64,000 nucleotides of DNA from contig NZ_SCIN01000001.1 in the NCBI RefSeq assembly GCF_004101245.1, positions 138,784 to 202,783 on the forward strand, given 5' to 3'. Below, piece after piece: positions 55,259-63,933 of this stretch. How positions within the stretch are numbered: position 1 is the first letter of the stretch; every line of letters starts with the position of its first letter. Source of the DNA: Sphingomonas sp. UV9. GTDB lineage: Bacteria > Pseudomonadota > Alphaproteobacteria > Sphingomonadales > Sphingomonadaceae. The notes beneath the pieces are model-generated. The model saw only the letters and a program-made list of their open reading frames with translations, was not told the DNA's origin and made no database searches. The position numbers were made by a program, and so were the translations under genes.

Positions 55259-57546
55259 AAGTTCAGCCTTGCGGTGATGCCGGCGTAGCGATCCGCCTCG
55301 CGCGGGATGATGTAGCGATAGGCGCCACCGGGCCCGCCGCTGACGATCGACGAGGCGAAGCTGGTGTCGAGCACGTTCTTCACCTGGAGCACGATCCTGA
55401 AGGCGTCCTTCGCATCGACGATACCGGCCGAGAGATCGAGCAGGCCGTATGCCTTGATCGTCGTCGCGTCGCGGATCGCGGCGCTGGCGTCGAACTGCGA
55501 GATCTGGCTGGACTGGTAGGAGCCCTGCGCGCCGACCGTGAAGTCGATGCTGCTGCCGGTGCGGATGCGGTAGTCGCCGCCGAGCGATCCCTTCCACCGC
55601 GGTGCGTAGCCGAGTTGCGTGCCCGCAGGCACGACGCCGGTGGTCGAGCCGTTGGTCGGGATCTTGAACTGGTCGACATGCGCGTCGGTATAGGCCAGCC
55701 CGCCCGAAATGTTGAGATCGCGGACCGGACGGTAGAGCAGGTCGAGCTCGGCGCCACGGGTCGAAATATCGCCCGCGTTGGTGAAGCGGGTGACGAGTAC
55801 GCCGGCCACCACGTCCGGGTTGTTCGCCTGGAAATTGTGATATTTGGCGTAATAGGCCGCGAGGTTCACCACCAGCTTGCCGCCGAACAGCGTGTTCTTC
55901 AGGCCGACCTCATAACTGTCCGCGGTCTCCGGATCGATCACGTTGGTGCCGGTCGCGCCGAGATTGTAGAAGATGTTGAACGCCGGCCCCTTATAGCCGC
56001 GCGAATAGGTCGCGTAGCCGGTCGACTGCGGCGCCAGGTCGAATTGCAGCCCGCCCTTGCCGGACCAGTTGGTGTTGGTGGTCTTGCCCGCGAACGGCCC
56101 GAAGCTGGGGTTGATACCCGGCCCGGCGAGTGTCGCGATGCGGCTGTGGAACACGTCGAGCTGGTCGCTGGTGTAGCGCACACCGGCGATCGCGCGGAAC
56201 CGATCGGTGAGGTTGAAGACGCCCTGCCCGAAGAATGCGAGGTTCTTGAAGGTCGAGCCGAACACGGCGGTGCCGGTCGGCCGGGTGACCGTCGTGCCCG
56301 CGGCCGAGCAGGGGGTGAGCACGGTCGGCGTCGGCGTGGCGGTGCAGACGATGTCGTCGCGGCGGAACGTCCGTTCGGTGAAGGCGCGTGAGTAAAACGC
56401 GCCGACCACGTAGCTGAAGAACTGGTTCGACGGCGACGCGATCCGGACTTCCTGCGTGAAGGTGTTGCTGACCTGCGGCCCGAAATCGTGGAGCTGGTTG
56501 GCGCCGACATAGGCGGTGGGCAGCCAGTCGCCGTCGCGGATCTCGGTATTGTCGTATTCGCGGTAGGAGCCGATGTACGTCACCGTCTGCGTGCCGAGCG
56601 TCGCGTCGGCCTGCAGCGAAACGCCCCAGCTCTTCTCGTCGGTATGCGTAATGAGATCCTGGTTGACCGTGCGCGATTTGTTGCCGTTGCGGTCGGGCAG
56701 GACGCTCGCGGTGAGGCCAGCAGTCGGCGTGGTGCCGATGATCTCGGCGCAGCAATCGTCGTTGCTCCGGCGATAATCGCCGATCAGCGTGAAGGTCAGG
56801 TCGGGCGTGGCGTCGGCAACGACCATGCCACGGAAGCCGTAATGCTCGTACCCGTTCACGCGGCGGTTATCGTGCGCGACGTTGCGGATATTGCCCGCGT
56901 AATTGCCGTAGAACCCGGTGAAGCGGCTCTTGATCGTATCGCTCAACGGAATGTCGAGCGCGGCGCGCGTGCGATATTCGTTGCCGTTGCCGGTGAAGAA
57001 GGAGCCCTCGACCGACCCGGCGAGCACGTTGCCGGGACGCTGGGTGACGATGTTGATGACGCCGGCGCTCGTGTTCTTGCCGAACAACGTGCCCTGCGGC
57101 CCGCGCAGCACTTCGATCCGGTCGATGTCGATCAGGTCGCTGAATGCTTCGCCGGCGCGGCTGTAGACGACGCCGTCGACGACCGTGGAGATCGATGGCT
57201 CGCCCGCGACCGAGAAGGTCGAGGTGCCGACGCCGCGCAGGAACAGCGACTGGTTGATGGTCGTGCCCGATTTGCGGAAGTTAAGCGTCGGCACGAGATA
57301 TTGCGCGCCTTCGAGGTTCACCGCGCCCTGCGCTGCGATCTGCGCGCCCGAGATAACCGACACCGCGACCGGGACATCCTGGAGTCGCTCCGAGCGCTTC
57401 TGCGCGGTGACTACGATTTCTCCCGGCACGGACGCATCGGGCGCGCTCGGGGCAGCGGCTTGCGGCGGTGTTGCGTCCTGCGCCCATGCCGGCGCGCATA
57501 GCCCCGTGGCCACGGCCACCCCCGTCAGCAACCAATGCGTTTTCAT
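55255..57546 (-). CDS. TonB-dependent receptor of the putative sulfo-sugar locus
   Basis: A 763-aa outer-membrane receptor. The signal peptide is MKTHWLLTGVAVATGLCAPAWAQ. The plug begins at EIVVTAQKRSERLQDVPVAVSV and continues with LRGVGTSTFSVAGEPSISTV and IDRIEVLRGPQGTLFGKN, the class found with small aromatic or sugar-type substrates in sphingomonads. The barrel ends in YAGITARLNF. ATG 57546 is preferred over 57561 because GGAGGGG lies six bases upstream of it. It overlaps the MFS start by four bases and follows the Gfo/Idh gene by 99 bp, so all three are probably coexpressed for uptake and processing of one compound. Confidence 0.9.
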   Translation of the reverse strand: MKTHWLLTGVAVATGLCAPAWAQDATPPQAAAPSAPDASVPGEIVVTAQKRSERLQDVPVAVSVISGAQIAAQGAVNLEGAQYLVPTLNFRKSGTTINQSLFLRGVGTSTFSVAGEPSISTVVDGVVYSRAGEAFSDLIDIDRIEVLRGPQGTLFGKNTSAGVINIVTQRPGNVLAGSVEGSFFTGNGNEYRTRAALDIPLSDTIKSRFTGFYGNYAGNIRNVAHDNRRVNGYEHYGFRGMVVADATPDLTFTLIGDYRRSNDDCCAEIIGTTPTAGLTASVLPDRNGNKSRTVNQDLITHTDEKSWGVSLQADATLGTQTVTYIGSYREYDNTEIRDGDWLPTAYVGANQLHDFGPQVSNTFTQEVRIASPSNQFFSYVVGAFYSRAFTERTFRRDDIVCTATPTPTVLTPCSAAGTTVTRPTGTAVFGSTFKNLAFFGQGVFNLTDRFRAIAGVRYTSDQLDVFHSRIATLAGPGINPSFGPFAGKTTNTNWSGKGGLQFDLAPQSTGYATYSRGYKGPAFNIFYNLGATGTNVIDPETADSYEVGLKNTLFGGKLVVNLAAYYAKYHNFQANNPDVVAGVLVTRFTNAGDISTRGAELDLLYRPVRDLNISGGLAYTDAHVDQFKIPTNGSTTGVVPAGTQLGYAPRWKGSLGGDYRIRTGSSIDFTVGAQGSYQSSQISQFDASAAIRDATTIKAYGLLDLSAGIVDAKDAFRIVLQVKNVLDTSFASSIVSGGPGGAYRYIIPREADRYAGITARLNF

Positions 57547-57645
57547 GCGCGTCCCCTCCACAATTCCTACTTCAATGGTAGGTTATACAGTGTCTCACGC
57601 TGTCATACACGATTTCGCCTTGGGGCATGCAAAGTATGGCTTCAT

Positions 57646-58734
57646 TCAGAACCCCAGTTCGCTCATCGCCACCACGCGCTTCGTCCGGGCGCTGATCTCG
57701 GCGGCGGTACCGATCGCGACCGCCATCAGCCCGTCGCGCGCGGTAACCTCGACGTCGATTTCACCGCGCACCGCGGCGATGAACTTCTGATGCTGGTAGA
57801 AGGTCGAGCCGTGATGGCTGCCGACGTCTAGTGCGGTTTGGTCCACTTCGATCACCTGCCGCTCGACCTGTTTCGGATTGAGGAAGCCGGTGCGCGGGCT
57901 GAACACCAGCGCGCCTTCGGGGATAAGCACGTCGAGCCGGGCTGCGTCGCCGACCGCGGTGATCTCCTCCTGGTTCTCGGCGCCGTCCGCAAACATCGAC
58001 AGGTCGAGCATCGCGCGGACGCCGTTGGCGAAATCCACGGTCGTGTAGCTGTTGTCGATTATGTCGGGCCGTTCGCCGTCATAGCGCTCGTCGACATGGT
58101 TCACGTCCATCGCGCCAGAGCAATAGACGCGGACCGGTTCCGACCGGACGATCAGCCGCATCAGGTCGAAGAAGTGGCAGCATTTCTCGACCATGGTCCC
58201 GCCGGTGTTGCGGCTGAAGCGGTTCCAGTCGCCGACCTTGGGCAGGAACGGGAAGCGGTGTTCGCGGATCGACAGCATCCGCAAGGCGCCGATCCGGCCG
58301 CCATGCACCTGGTCGATGAACGCCGCGGCGGGCGGCATGTAGCGATATTCCATCGCGGTCCAGAACGGCCGCGTCATCTGCGCGGCACGGTCGACGACCC
58401 AGCGCGCATCATCCAGCGTCGTCGCCAGCGGCTTCTCGCACAGGATCGCCACGTCCGCATCGAACAGCGGCTCCAGCACGGTGCGGTGCGTATAATTCGG
58501 GCTGGCGACGATCACCGCATCGACCAGCCCGCTGCGGGCAAGCGCCGCCGCATCGGCAAATTCCTGCACGCCATCGCCGCGCGGACCCAGCGCATCGCGC
58601 GCCCAGCCGAGCGAAACGCTCACCGGATCGGCGATCGCGGTGACGACCGCGCCGGGGGTGACGGCGAGGTTCTGGAGATGCTCGACCCCCATCATGCCGG
58701 TCCCGACCAGCCCATAACGTACTTGCTCGACCAA
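57646..58734 (-). CDS. Cytoplasmic Gfo/Idh/MocA protein, possible NAD-dependent sulfoquinovosidase
   Basis: A 362-aa protein with Rossmann motif VRYGLVGTGMMGVEHL, VIVASPNYTHRTVLEPLFDA, ILCEKPLATTLDDARWV (EKP motif) and MVEKCCHFFDLMRL with the catalytic-region His. No signal peptide is present, unlike the three relatives at 26-31 kb. Annotation by family would be sugar or inositol dehydrogenase. Its place beside an SsuD-like monooxygenase and an aldo/keto reductase matches sulfoquinovose loci that use an NAD-dependent oxidoreductive glycosidase of this same fold (SqgA, GH188) instead of a classical glycosidase. That role is inference. Its start is only 26 bp from the divergent aldo/keto reductase start. 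Confidence 0.85.
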   Translation of the reverse strand: MVEQVRYGLVGTGMMGVEHLQNLAVTPGAVVTAIADPVSVSLGWARDALGPRGDGVQEFADAAALARSGLVDAVIVASPNYTHRTVLEPLFDADVAILCEKPLATTLDDARWVVDRAAQMTRPFWTAMEYRYMPPAAAFIDQVHGGRIGALRMLSIREHRFPFLPKVGDWNRFSRNTGGTMVEKCCHFFDLMRLIVRSEPVRVYCSGAMDVNHVDERYDGERPDIIDNSYTTVDFANGVRAMLDLSMFADGAENQEEITAVGDAARLDVLIPEGALVFSPRTGFLNPKQVERQVIEVDQTALDVGSHHGSTFYQHQKFIAAVRGEIDVEVTARDGLMAVAIGTAAEISARTKRVVAMSELGF

Positions 58735-58760
58735 GCGTATTACCCCTATTCGTGACAGCG

Positions 58761-59669
58761 ATGTCGCACCTTGATCCTACACCTAAAGCCATTCCCCTCG
58801 GCAAGAGCGGAATCCTTGTCAGCCCGATAGCCTGGGGCATGTGGCGGTTCGCCGGAGTGGGCGTCGCCGAAGGACGCGCGCTGATCGAGGCGGCGTTCGA
58901 TGCGGGCGTCACGCTGTTCGACACCGCCGACATCTATGGTTTCGACGGCGCCGGCGGGTTCGGCGACGCGGAAGTGCTGCTTGGCCGGATCTTCGCAGAC
59001 TCGGCCGGTCTGCGCGCGCGGATGATCCTGTCGACCAAGGGCGGCATCCTCCCCCCGCTGCCGTATGATTCGAGCCCGGCCTATCTGGCGAAGGCGCTCG
59101 ACGCCTCGCTGATGCGGCTCGGGGTCGAGCAGGTCGATCTCTACCAGATCCATCGCCCGGATATCCTGACGCACCCGCAGGAAGCGGCGCGTGCGCTCGA
59201 GGATATGGTCACGGCGGGCAAGGTGCGTGCGGTCGGCGTGTCGAACTACACGCCCGCGCAGGCACAGGCGCTGGCGTCGTTCCTGACCATTCCCCTCGTC
59301 AGCCATCAGCCGGAATTTTCCCCGCTCCATCTTGAGCCGCTCGAAAACGGGCTGTTCGACCAGGCGATGGAGCGCGACATGGCGGTGCTCGCCTGGTCGC
59401 CGCTGGGCGGTGGCCGGCTCGGCGTGCCCGCCGACGCGCGCAGCGCAGCGGTGGCAGCGGCACTCGATCGCAAGGCGGCCGAGACGGGCGCGAGCCGGTC
59501 GGCCGCTGCGTATAGCTGGATCATGGCGCATCCGGTGCGCGCGATCCCGATCGTCGGCACGCAGAACCCGGCGCGCATCGCCGAACTGGCAAAGGCGTTC
59601 ACAATCACGTGGACCCGGCAGGACTGGTACGATGTGCTGATCGCGGCGCGCGGCGAGGCGCTGCCATGA
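58761..59669 (+). CDS. Aldo/keto reductase (SmoB-like by context)
   Basis: A 302-aa TIM-barrel NADPH-dependent oxidoreductase. The catalytic tetrad is visible as Asp and Tyr in LFDTADIYGFDG, Lys in ILSTKGG, and His in LYQIHRPD. The cofactor end is PIVGTQNPARIAEL. In sulfo-SMO loci an aldo/keto reductase (SmoB) reduces 6-oxo-glucose, the product of desulfonation, to glucose. ATG 58761 is preferred; GTG 58752 is an alternative. The stop overlaps the start of the flavin monooxygenase as ATGA, so the two enzymes are coupled. Confidence 0.88.
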   Translation: MSHLDPTPKAIPLGKSGILVSPIAWGMWRFAGVGVAEGRALIEAAFDAGVTLFDTADIYGFDGAGGFGDAEVLLGRIFADSAGLRARMILSTKGGILPPLPYDSSPAYLAKALDASLMRLGVEQVDLYQIHRPDILTHPQEAARALEDMVTAGKVRAVGVSNYTPAQAQALASFLTIPLVSHQPEFSPLHLEPLENGLFDQAMERDMAVLAWSPLGGGRLGVPADARSAAVAAALDRKAAETGASRSAAAYSWIMAHPVRAIPIVGTQNPARIAELAKAFTITWTRQDWYDVLIAARGEALP

Positions 59670-60736
59670 CCAGATCCTGCGAAGTCAGCTGGTTCTCGGC
59701 GCTGTGCGACGACGATTACGAGTTTCTCGGCGTGCCCGATCCCCGGCTGCAATCGAGCTGGGAGCATTGCCGCGACATCGTCCTCCAGGCGGAGACGGGC
59801 GGCTACGACAATATCCTGCTCCCGTCCGGTTATGCGCTCGGCCTCGACACGACCGCGTTCGCCGCGGCGATCGCGCCGATGCTCCGGCGGATGGCGCTGT
59901 TGATGGCGGTGCGCGTCGGCGAAAGCTGGCCGCCGCAACTCGCGCGCCAAATCGCGACGATCGACCGGATGCTCGGTGGGCGGCTTAACATCAACATCAT
60001 CTCGTCGGACCTGCCCGGCGAGACGCTCGCCTCCGCCCCGCGCTATGCCCGCACGGTCGAGCTGATGCGGATCCTCAAGACGCTGCTGAACGGCGAGCCG
60101 CTCGATCACGACGGCGAGTTCTGGAAACTGAAGCTCGATCCGCCGCGGATCGGCACCGCCTCGGGCAAGGCGCCGTTGCTGTACTTCGGCGGGCTGTCAC
60201 CGGACGCGCGCGAGGCGGCGGCGAAGGAATGCGACGTCTATCTGATGTGGCCCGACACGCGCGAGAAGGTCGCCGAGATCATCGCCGACATGACCGCGCG
60301 CGCCGCTCGTCACGGCCGCACGCTGCGCTTCGGGTACCGCGCGCACGTCATCGTCCGCGACACCGAGGAGGAGGCACGGGTATACGCCGACCGCCTTCTC
60401 TCGAAGCTGGATGCCGAGCAGGGCGCGGCGATCCGTGCCAAGTCGCTGGATTCAGGGTCTGCCGGCGTCGCGGCGCAGGCGGCCCTGCGTGAGGGCGCAT
60501 CGGCCGATGGCTATGCCGAGGACAATCTGTGGACCGGCATCGGACGCGCGCGATCGGGGTGTGGCGCGGCGATCGTCGGCGATCCCGACCAGGTGCTCGC
60601 CAAGCTCGGCATGTATCAGGATATGGGGATCGAGGCGTTCATCCTCTCCGGCTATCCGCACGCCGCGGAAGCCGACCTGTTCGCACGCCACGTCTTGCCG
60701 CGGATGACACACGCGCCGCTATTCGGTCGTGACTGA
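59666..60736 (+). CDS. SsuD/SmoC-like FMNH2-dependent sulfonate monooxygenase (LLM class)
   Basis: A 356-aa bacterial-luciferase-fold monooxygenase. It parallels E. coli SsuD along its length: GYDNILLPSGYALGLDTTAF, RQIATIDRMLGGRLNINII, PLLYFGGLSPDAREAAAKECD, DVYLMWPDTREKV, RFGYRAHVIVRDTEEEA, NLWTGIGRARSGCGAAIVGD and AFILSGYPHAAEADLF. SsuD-type enzymes cleave C-S bonds of sulfonates, releasing sulfite and an aldehyde, using FMNH2 from a separate reductase. No flavin reductase gene is in the window. Pairing with an aldo/keto reductase points to a sugar sulfonate such as sulfoquinovose. Confidence 0.87.
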   Translation: MTRSCEVSWFSALCDDDYEFLGVPDPRLQSSWEHCRDIVLQAETGGYDNILLPSGYALGLDTTAFAAAIAPMLRRMALLMAVRVGESWPPQLARQIATIDRMLGGRLNINIISSDLPGETLASAPRYARTVELMRILKTLLNGEPLDHDGEFWKLKLDPPRIGTASGKAPLLYFGGLSPDAREAAAKECDVYLMWPDTREKVAEIIADMTARAARHGRTLRFGYRAHVIVRDTEEEARVYADRLLSKLDAEQGAAIRAKSLDSGSAGVAAQAALREGASADGYAEDNLWTGIGRARSGCGAAIVGDPDQVLAKLGMYQDMGIEAFILSGYPHAAEADLFARHVLPRMTHAPLFGRD

Positions 60737-60789
60737 CGCGTGAGTAGCTAGGGCACCGGCTCGGGTGCGCGATACGGCTCAAAGGTCAT

Positions 60790-60932
60790 ATCGAACCGGC
60801 ACTGGCGCGACCGTGCATGTCGACGGCACCGACGGGGTCACCGTCAACGGCGCACGCGTCGTCACGGCAGACATCGCATGCACCAACGGCGTGATCCATG
60901 CGATCGACACGGTTCTGCTACCAACCGGTTGA
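60790..60932 (+). pseudogene. Fasciclin (FAS1) domain C-terminal remnant
   Basis: The frame ending at TGA 60930-60932 encodes TGTGATVHVDGTDGVTVNG, then ARVVTADIACTNGVIHAID and TVLLPTG. This is the conserved H2 box end of a FAS1 domain (normally NGVIHVIDTVLLP). No start, signal peptide or earlier part of the domain is present. The upstream join near 60790 directly follows the monooxygenase gene, so this is a deletion scar. Confidence 0.75.
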
Positions 60933-60992
60933 TCGTCATGTATATTCGATACCGGGCCGTGGCTGTCCCGGTATCGTTGGTCGGAGACGCGC

Positions 60993-61928
60993 GTGAAGGT
61001 TGCGATCGTGGGTGCGGGTATCGCGGGACTGTCCTGCGCGGTGCGTCTTCAGCAGGACCGCTGCACGGTCACGCTGTTCGACAAGGGCCGTGGCGCCGGT
61101 GGCCGCATGGCGACGCGGCGGATCGACACACTCGCGGGCGAAGTCGCGTTCGATCACGGCGCACAATATCTGACGATGCGAGCCCCTGCTTTCGTCGCGG
61201 AGATGCGTGCGTGGGAGTCGGCCGGCGTCGTCGCGCCCTGGCCCGCAGCGGGGCCCGATGCCTGGGTCGGAACGCCCGGCATGAACGCGATCGTCAAGCA
61301 TCTCGCGGCACGGACGGACGTGCGCTGGAACTATCGCGTCACCGATGTACGCAAGACGGCAGCGGGGTGGTCGGTCGACCCTGACGCGACAGGCGCGCTG
61401 TTCGATGCCGTCGTCATCGCGACCCCCGCGGAGCAGGCCGCGCCGTTGCTCGCTCCGCATGATCCGGCAATGGCGAGCGAAGCGCTGGGCTGTCGGTCGG
61501 CACCCTGCTGGACGGCGATGTTCGGTTTCGACACCCCGCTGGCGATTCCGGACGACGTGCTGAGGGATGCCGGGATCATCGGCTGGGCCGCGCGAAACAG
61601 CGCGAAGCCGGGACGCCGTGCACCGGAATCCTGGGTCGTCCAGGCAACGCCGGACTGGTCGAGACAACATCTGGAGGAGTCCGTCGAGACCGTGATCGAT
61701 CAGCTGCAGGCGGCTTTGGCGGCGCATAGTAACGCCGCGCTGCCCACACCGATCGTGCGCACCGGCCATCGTTGGCGCTATGCGCGCACAGCGGGGCTCG
61801 ATCTCGGCTCTCTATGGAATGCCAGCGAGCAGATCGGCGCGGCCGGCGACTGGCTGCTGGCGCCGCGGATCGAAAGCGCGTGGCTATCCGGTCGCCACCT
61901 CGCCGAGCAGATCATGGGCCGCGCCTGA
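60993..61928 (+). CDS. Renalase-like NAD(P)/FAD-dependent oxidoreductase
   Basis: A 311-aa flavoprotein starting at GTG 60993. The N-terminal dinucleotide motif is VAIVGAGIAGLSCAVRL, followed by the acid-ended strand VTLFDKGRGAGGRMATRR characteristic of the COG3380/renalase-like amine oxidase group, and FDHGAQYLT. The C-terminal FAD contact is AAGDWLLAPRIESAWLSGRHLA. Substrate unknown. It is convergent with the Brp/Blh gene, whose stop is nine bases away. Confidence 0.82.
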   Translation: MKVAIVGAGIAGLSCAVRLQQDRCTVTLFDKGRGAGGRMATRRIDTLAGEVAFDHGAQYLTMRAPAFVAEMRAWESAGVVAPWPAAGPDAWVGTPGMNAIVKHLAARTDVRWNYRVTDVRKTAAGWSVDPDATGALFDAVVIATPAEQAAPLLAPHDPAMASEALGCRSAPCWTAMFGFDTPLAIPDDVLRDAGIIGWAARNSAKPGRRAPESWVVQATPDWSRQHLEESVETVIDQLQAALAAHSNAALPTPIVRTGHRWRYARTAGLDLGSLWNASEQIGAAGDWLLAPRIESAWLSGRHLAEQIMGRA

Positions 61929-61936
61929 GCCGTGCT

Positions 61937-62917
61937 TCAGATTGCGTGAGGCTGAAAAGCGTCACGCGCCAGCCGCCGCTCGATCCATTGCGAAAATGCC
62001 AGATGCGGAACCGCGACGGTCGCCAGCAGCTGGAACGCCTGCGCGGTCAGGTCGGTGGGGAGAAATCGCGCAAGGCTCGTCGCGAAGACCACCCAGCCGC
62101 CGATCGCCGCCACCGACAAGGCCGCACCCGTCGCCAGCCACCAGCGCTGCGAAACCGCGCCCAGCGTGATCCGGGCATCGGCCAGATGACGCGGGGAGTG
62201 CAGGAACACGAAGAACAGTGCGAACCCGGCCACTGGCGGCACGATGATCAGGCCGATGATCGCAACCGCCGTCGCCGCAGCCCATTCGCGGGCGCCGCTC
62301 CGCCATGCGTCGCCGATGCCGACGATCGTGACCAGCAGCGCGACCGGCGCAACCGCGATCAGCGATCGCGCGACCGTCTCGCCACCGGGGCCGCCGACCA
62401 TGGCGACGAACAGCCGCGCGACCTCGGCCGGGTGGCCGATCGCCGGCGCCGCGATGATCGCGGTGCCCGCCGCGACCTTGAGCAACGGCTCGTCGAGCAT
62501 CGTCCAGTCCTCGCCGAAATGAACCGAGGCGATCGTGACGAACAGGACCAGCGCAACCAGCGGGCAGACCACCCACAGCACCGCCATGGCGATGGCGATC
62601 CCGACATACCCACCGACCGCGAGCCCGAGGGCATGGCGCCCGAGGCGACCTGCGCGCGCAAGCAACGCGATGTCGTAGGCGCCGTGCGGCATCCCGCCGC
62701 CGATGAACACGATCGTCGCGATCAGCGTCGCGCCCGGTCCTGCGAGCGATAAACCCGCCGCCTGCGCGACGCCAAGGTAGACGGCGGCAAACCAGAAGCT
62801 GACGTGCACGACACCGCCGCGCCCCTGCGAGGCGCGGCGGTTTACGGCGGTCACGGCAGCGGATGCCGCGACCTCGACGGAGGTGTTCGGCTCAATGGGC
62901 GTTGACAGCGACACCAT
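61937..62917 (-). CDS. blh: Brp/Blh-family beta-carotene 15,15'-dioxygenase
   Basis: A 326-aa integral membrane enzyme that cleaves beta-carotene into two retinal molecules, the rhodopsin chromophore. Family histidines that bind iron appear in FIGGGMPHGAYDIALL, TIASVHFGEDWTML, VFLHSPRHL and VAVPHLAFSQWI. About eight membrane helices are predicted. Its ATG 62917 lies 26 bases inside the rhodopsin gene, so the two are translationally coupled. A later start would be needed if that overlap is false. Confidence 0.9.
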   Translation of the reverse strand: MVSLSTPIEPNTSVEVAASAAVTAVNRRASQGRGGVVHVSFWFAAVYLGVAQAAGLSLAGPGATLIATIVFIGGGMPHGAYDIALLARAGRLGRHALGLAVGGYVGIAIAMAVLWVVCPLVALVLFVTIASVHFGEDWTMLDEPLLKVAAGTAIIAAPAIGHPAEVARLFVAMVGGPGGETVARSLIAVAPVALLVTIVGIGDAWRSGAREWAAATAVAIIGLIIVPPVAGFALFFVFLHSPRHLADARITLGAVSQRWWLATGAALSVAAIGGWVVFATSLARFLPTDLTAQAFQLLATVAVPHLAFSQWIERRLARDAFQPHAI

Positions 62918-63674
62918 GCGCCTCGACCTGCGACTTGCGGACGGAGATCATGTAGATCAGCACGCCGACGCCGGCCTTCGCGACGATGTCCGCGATCGTA
63001 TAGCCGAGCTGGATGACGGTCGTCGCGGTCGCGCCGGTGATGCCGGCAAAGGGAGCCATGTAGACGATCGGATAGAAGCCCCATGACGCGAAGGTCAGCA
63101 AGCGGGCCTTGCGTACCAGGTCACGCGCGACGGCCGGCTGCTGCTCGATCGACTCGCCCAGCCCGCGGAACAGTTCCCAGACGATGTAGACGAACGGAAT
63201 CGAAGACAGCGTACCCCACAGGGCGCGGGTCGGGATGTCGGTCGCGATCTCGCCCGGATAGCCCAAGATGATCATCAGCGCCGCGGCGGACCCGAGGCGG
63301 ACGGTCTTCGACGAGGTCTGTTCGGGCGATAATCGCATCACCAGCACCAGTTCGATCAGCAGCAGCGGTACGGTGAGCAGCCAGTCGACATAGCGATACG
63401 CGTCGTTGAACGCGAAACCGGTACCCGAGATAATCCCGTCCTTGAGCGAATAGGACTCGCTCCAGCTCTCGAAGATCCGCAGGTAATGATATGCCGCGAT
63501 CGCCGTCACCAGCCCCGAGATGGTCACGGCGGTGCGATAGGCCGGTGCCACCTGCGATCGGCACAGCCACAGGAAGGCGGTCGTCGCGGCCATCGTCGCG
63601 AACGTGAATGAAAACGCGTTATATATCAGCGAGAACTGGAACGGGGTTATGCTGTCCATGAAGGTCTCCATCAC
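62892..63674 (-). CDS. Xanthorhodopsin-like light-driven proton pump
   Basis: A 260-aa seven-helix type 1 rhodopsin. In helix C, RYVDWLLTVPLLLIE gives Asp97, Thr101 and Glu108 (the DTE proton-pump motif), with Leu105 at the tuning position predicting green absorption. His63 in YHYLR can pair with the acceptor Asp. The retinal Schiff-base Lys is Lys233 in IADIVAKAG. Helix E has WG at 153-154, where bacteriorhodopsin has WW; this Gly creates the window for a carotenoid antenna in xanthorhodopsin and Gloeobacter rhodopsin. The pump would add to proton-motive force in light. ATG 63659 is an alternative start. No promoter was clearly recognised in the 259 bp upstream. Confidence 0.93.
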   Translation of the reverse strand: MMETFMDSITPFQFSLIYNAFSFTFATMAATTAFLWLCRSQVAPAYRTAVTISGLVTAIAAYHYLRIFESWSESYSLKDGIISGTGFAFNDAYRYVDWLLTVPLLLIELVLVMRLSPEQTSSKTVRLGSAAALMIILGYPGEIATDIPTRALWGTLSSIPFVYIVWELFRGLGESIEQQPAVARDLVRKARLLTFASWGFYPIVYMAPFAGITGATATTVIQLGYTIADIVAKAGVGVLIYMISVRKSQVEAHGVAVNAH

Positions 63675-63933
63675 CTTGCTGTGCCGCGCCCGCTACGCTG
63701 GCGAACCGGCCTTGTTGCGGGAGAGCGAGGGCCGATGGGGCAATCGGTTTCGGTCCACCCGGGGATGGCGCCACAGCGACTTCAAAGGGTAACGGAGGGA
63801 ATTCCACCCAAGTCGCGGAGCCGATGGCTAACACGGTCTGCGACCCAGCCGCTGTGACGACCGACACCGGGATACGCCTGGGTGGGGCAGGGTGCGATAC
63901 GGACCTTGGCCCATGTCCGGCCTGTACTTGCGC

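Noticed and set aside
57598-58760. Octamer TGACAGCG shared by the regions ahead of the TonB receptor (minus strand 57598-57605) and the aldo/keto reductase (58753-58760), as a LacI operator
   Set aside because: It is only eight bases, not palindromic, and the second copy abuts the start codon; likely chance.
63675-63933. EcfG general-stress promoter (GGAAT and CGTT near 63800) ahead of the rhodopsin gene
   Set aside because: The two elements are only six bases apart instead of the required 16-19, so this is not a valid promoter.
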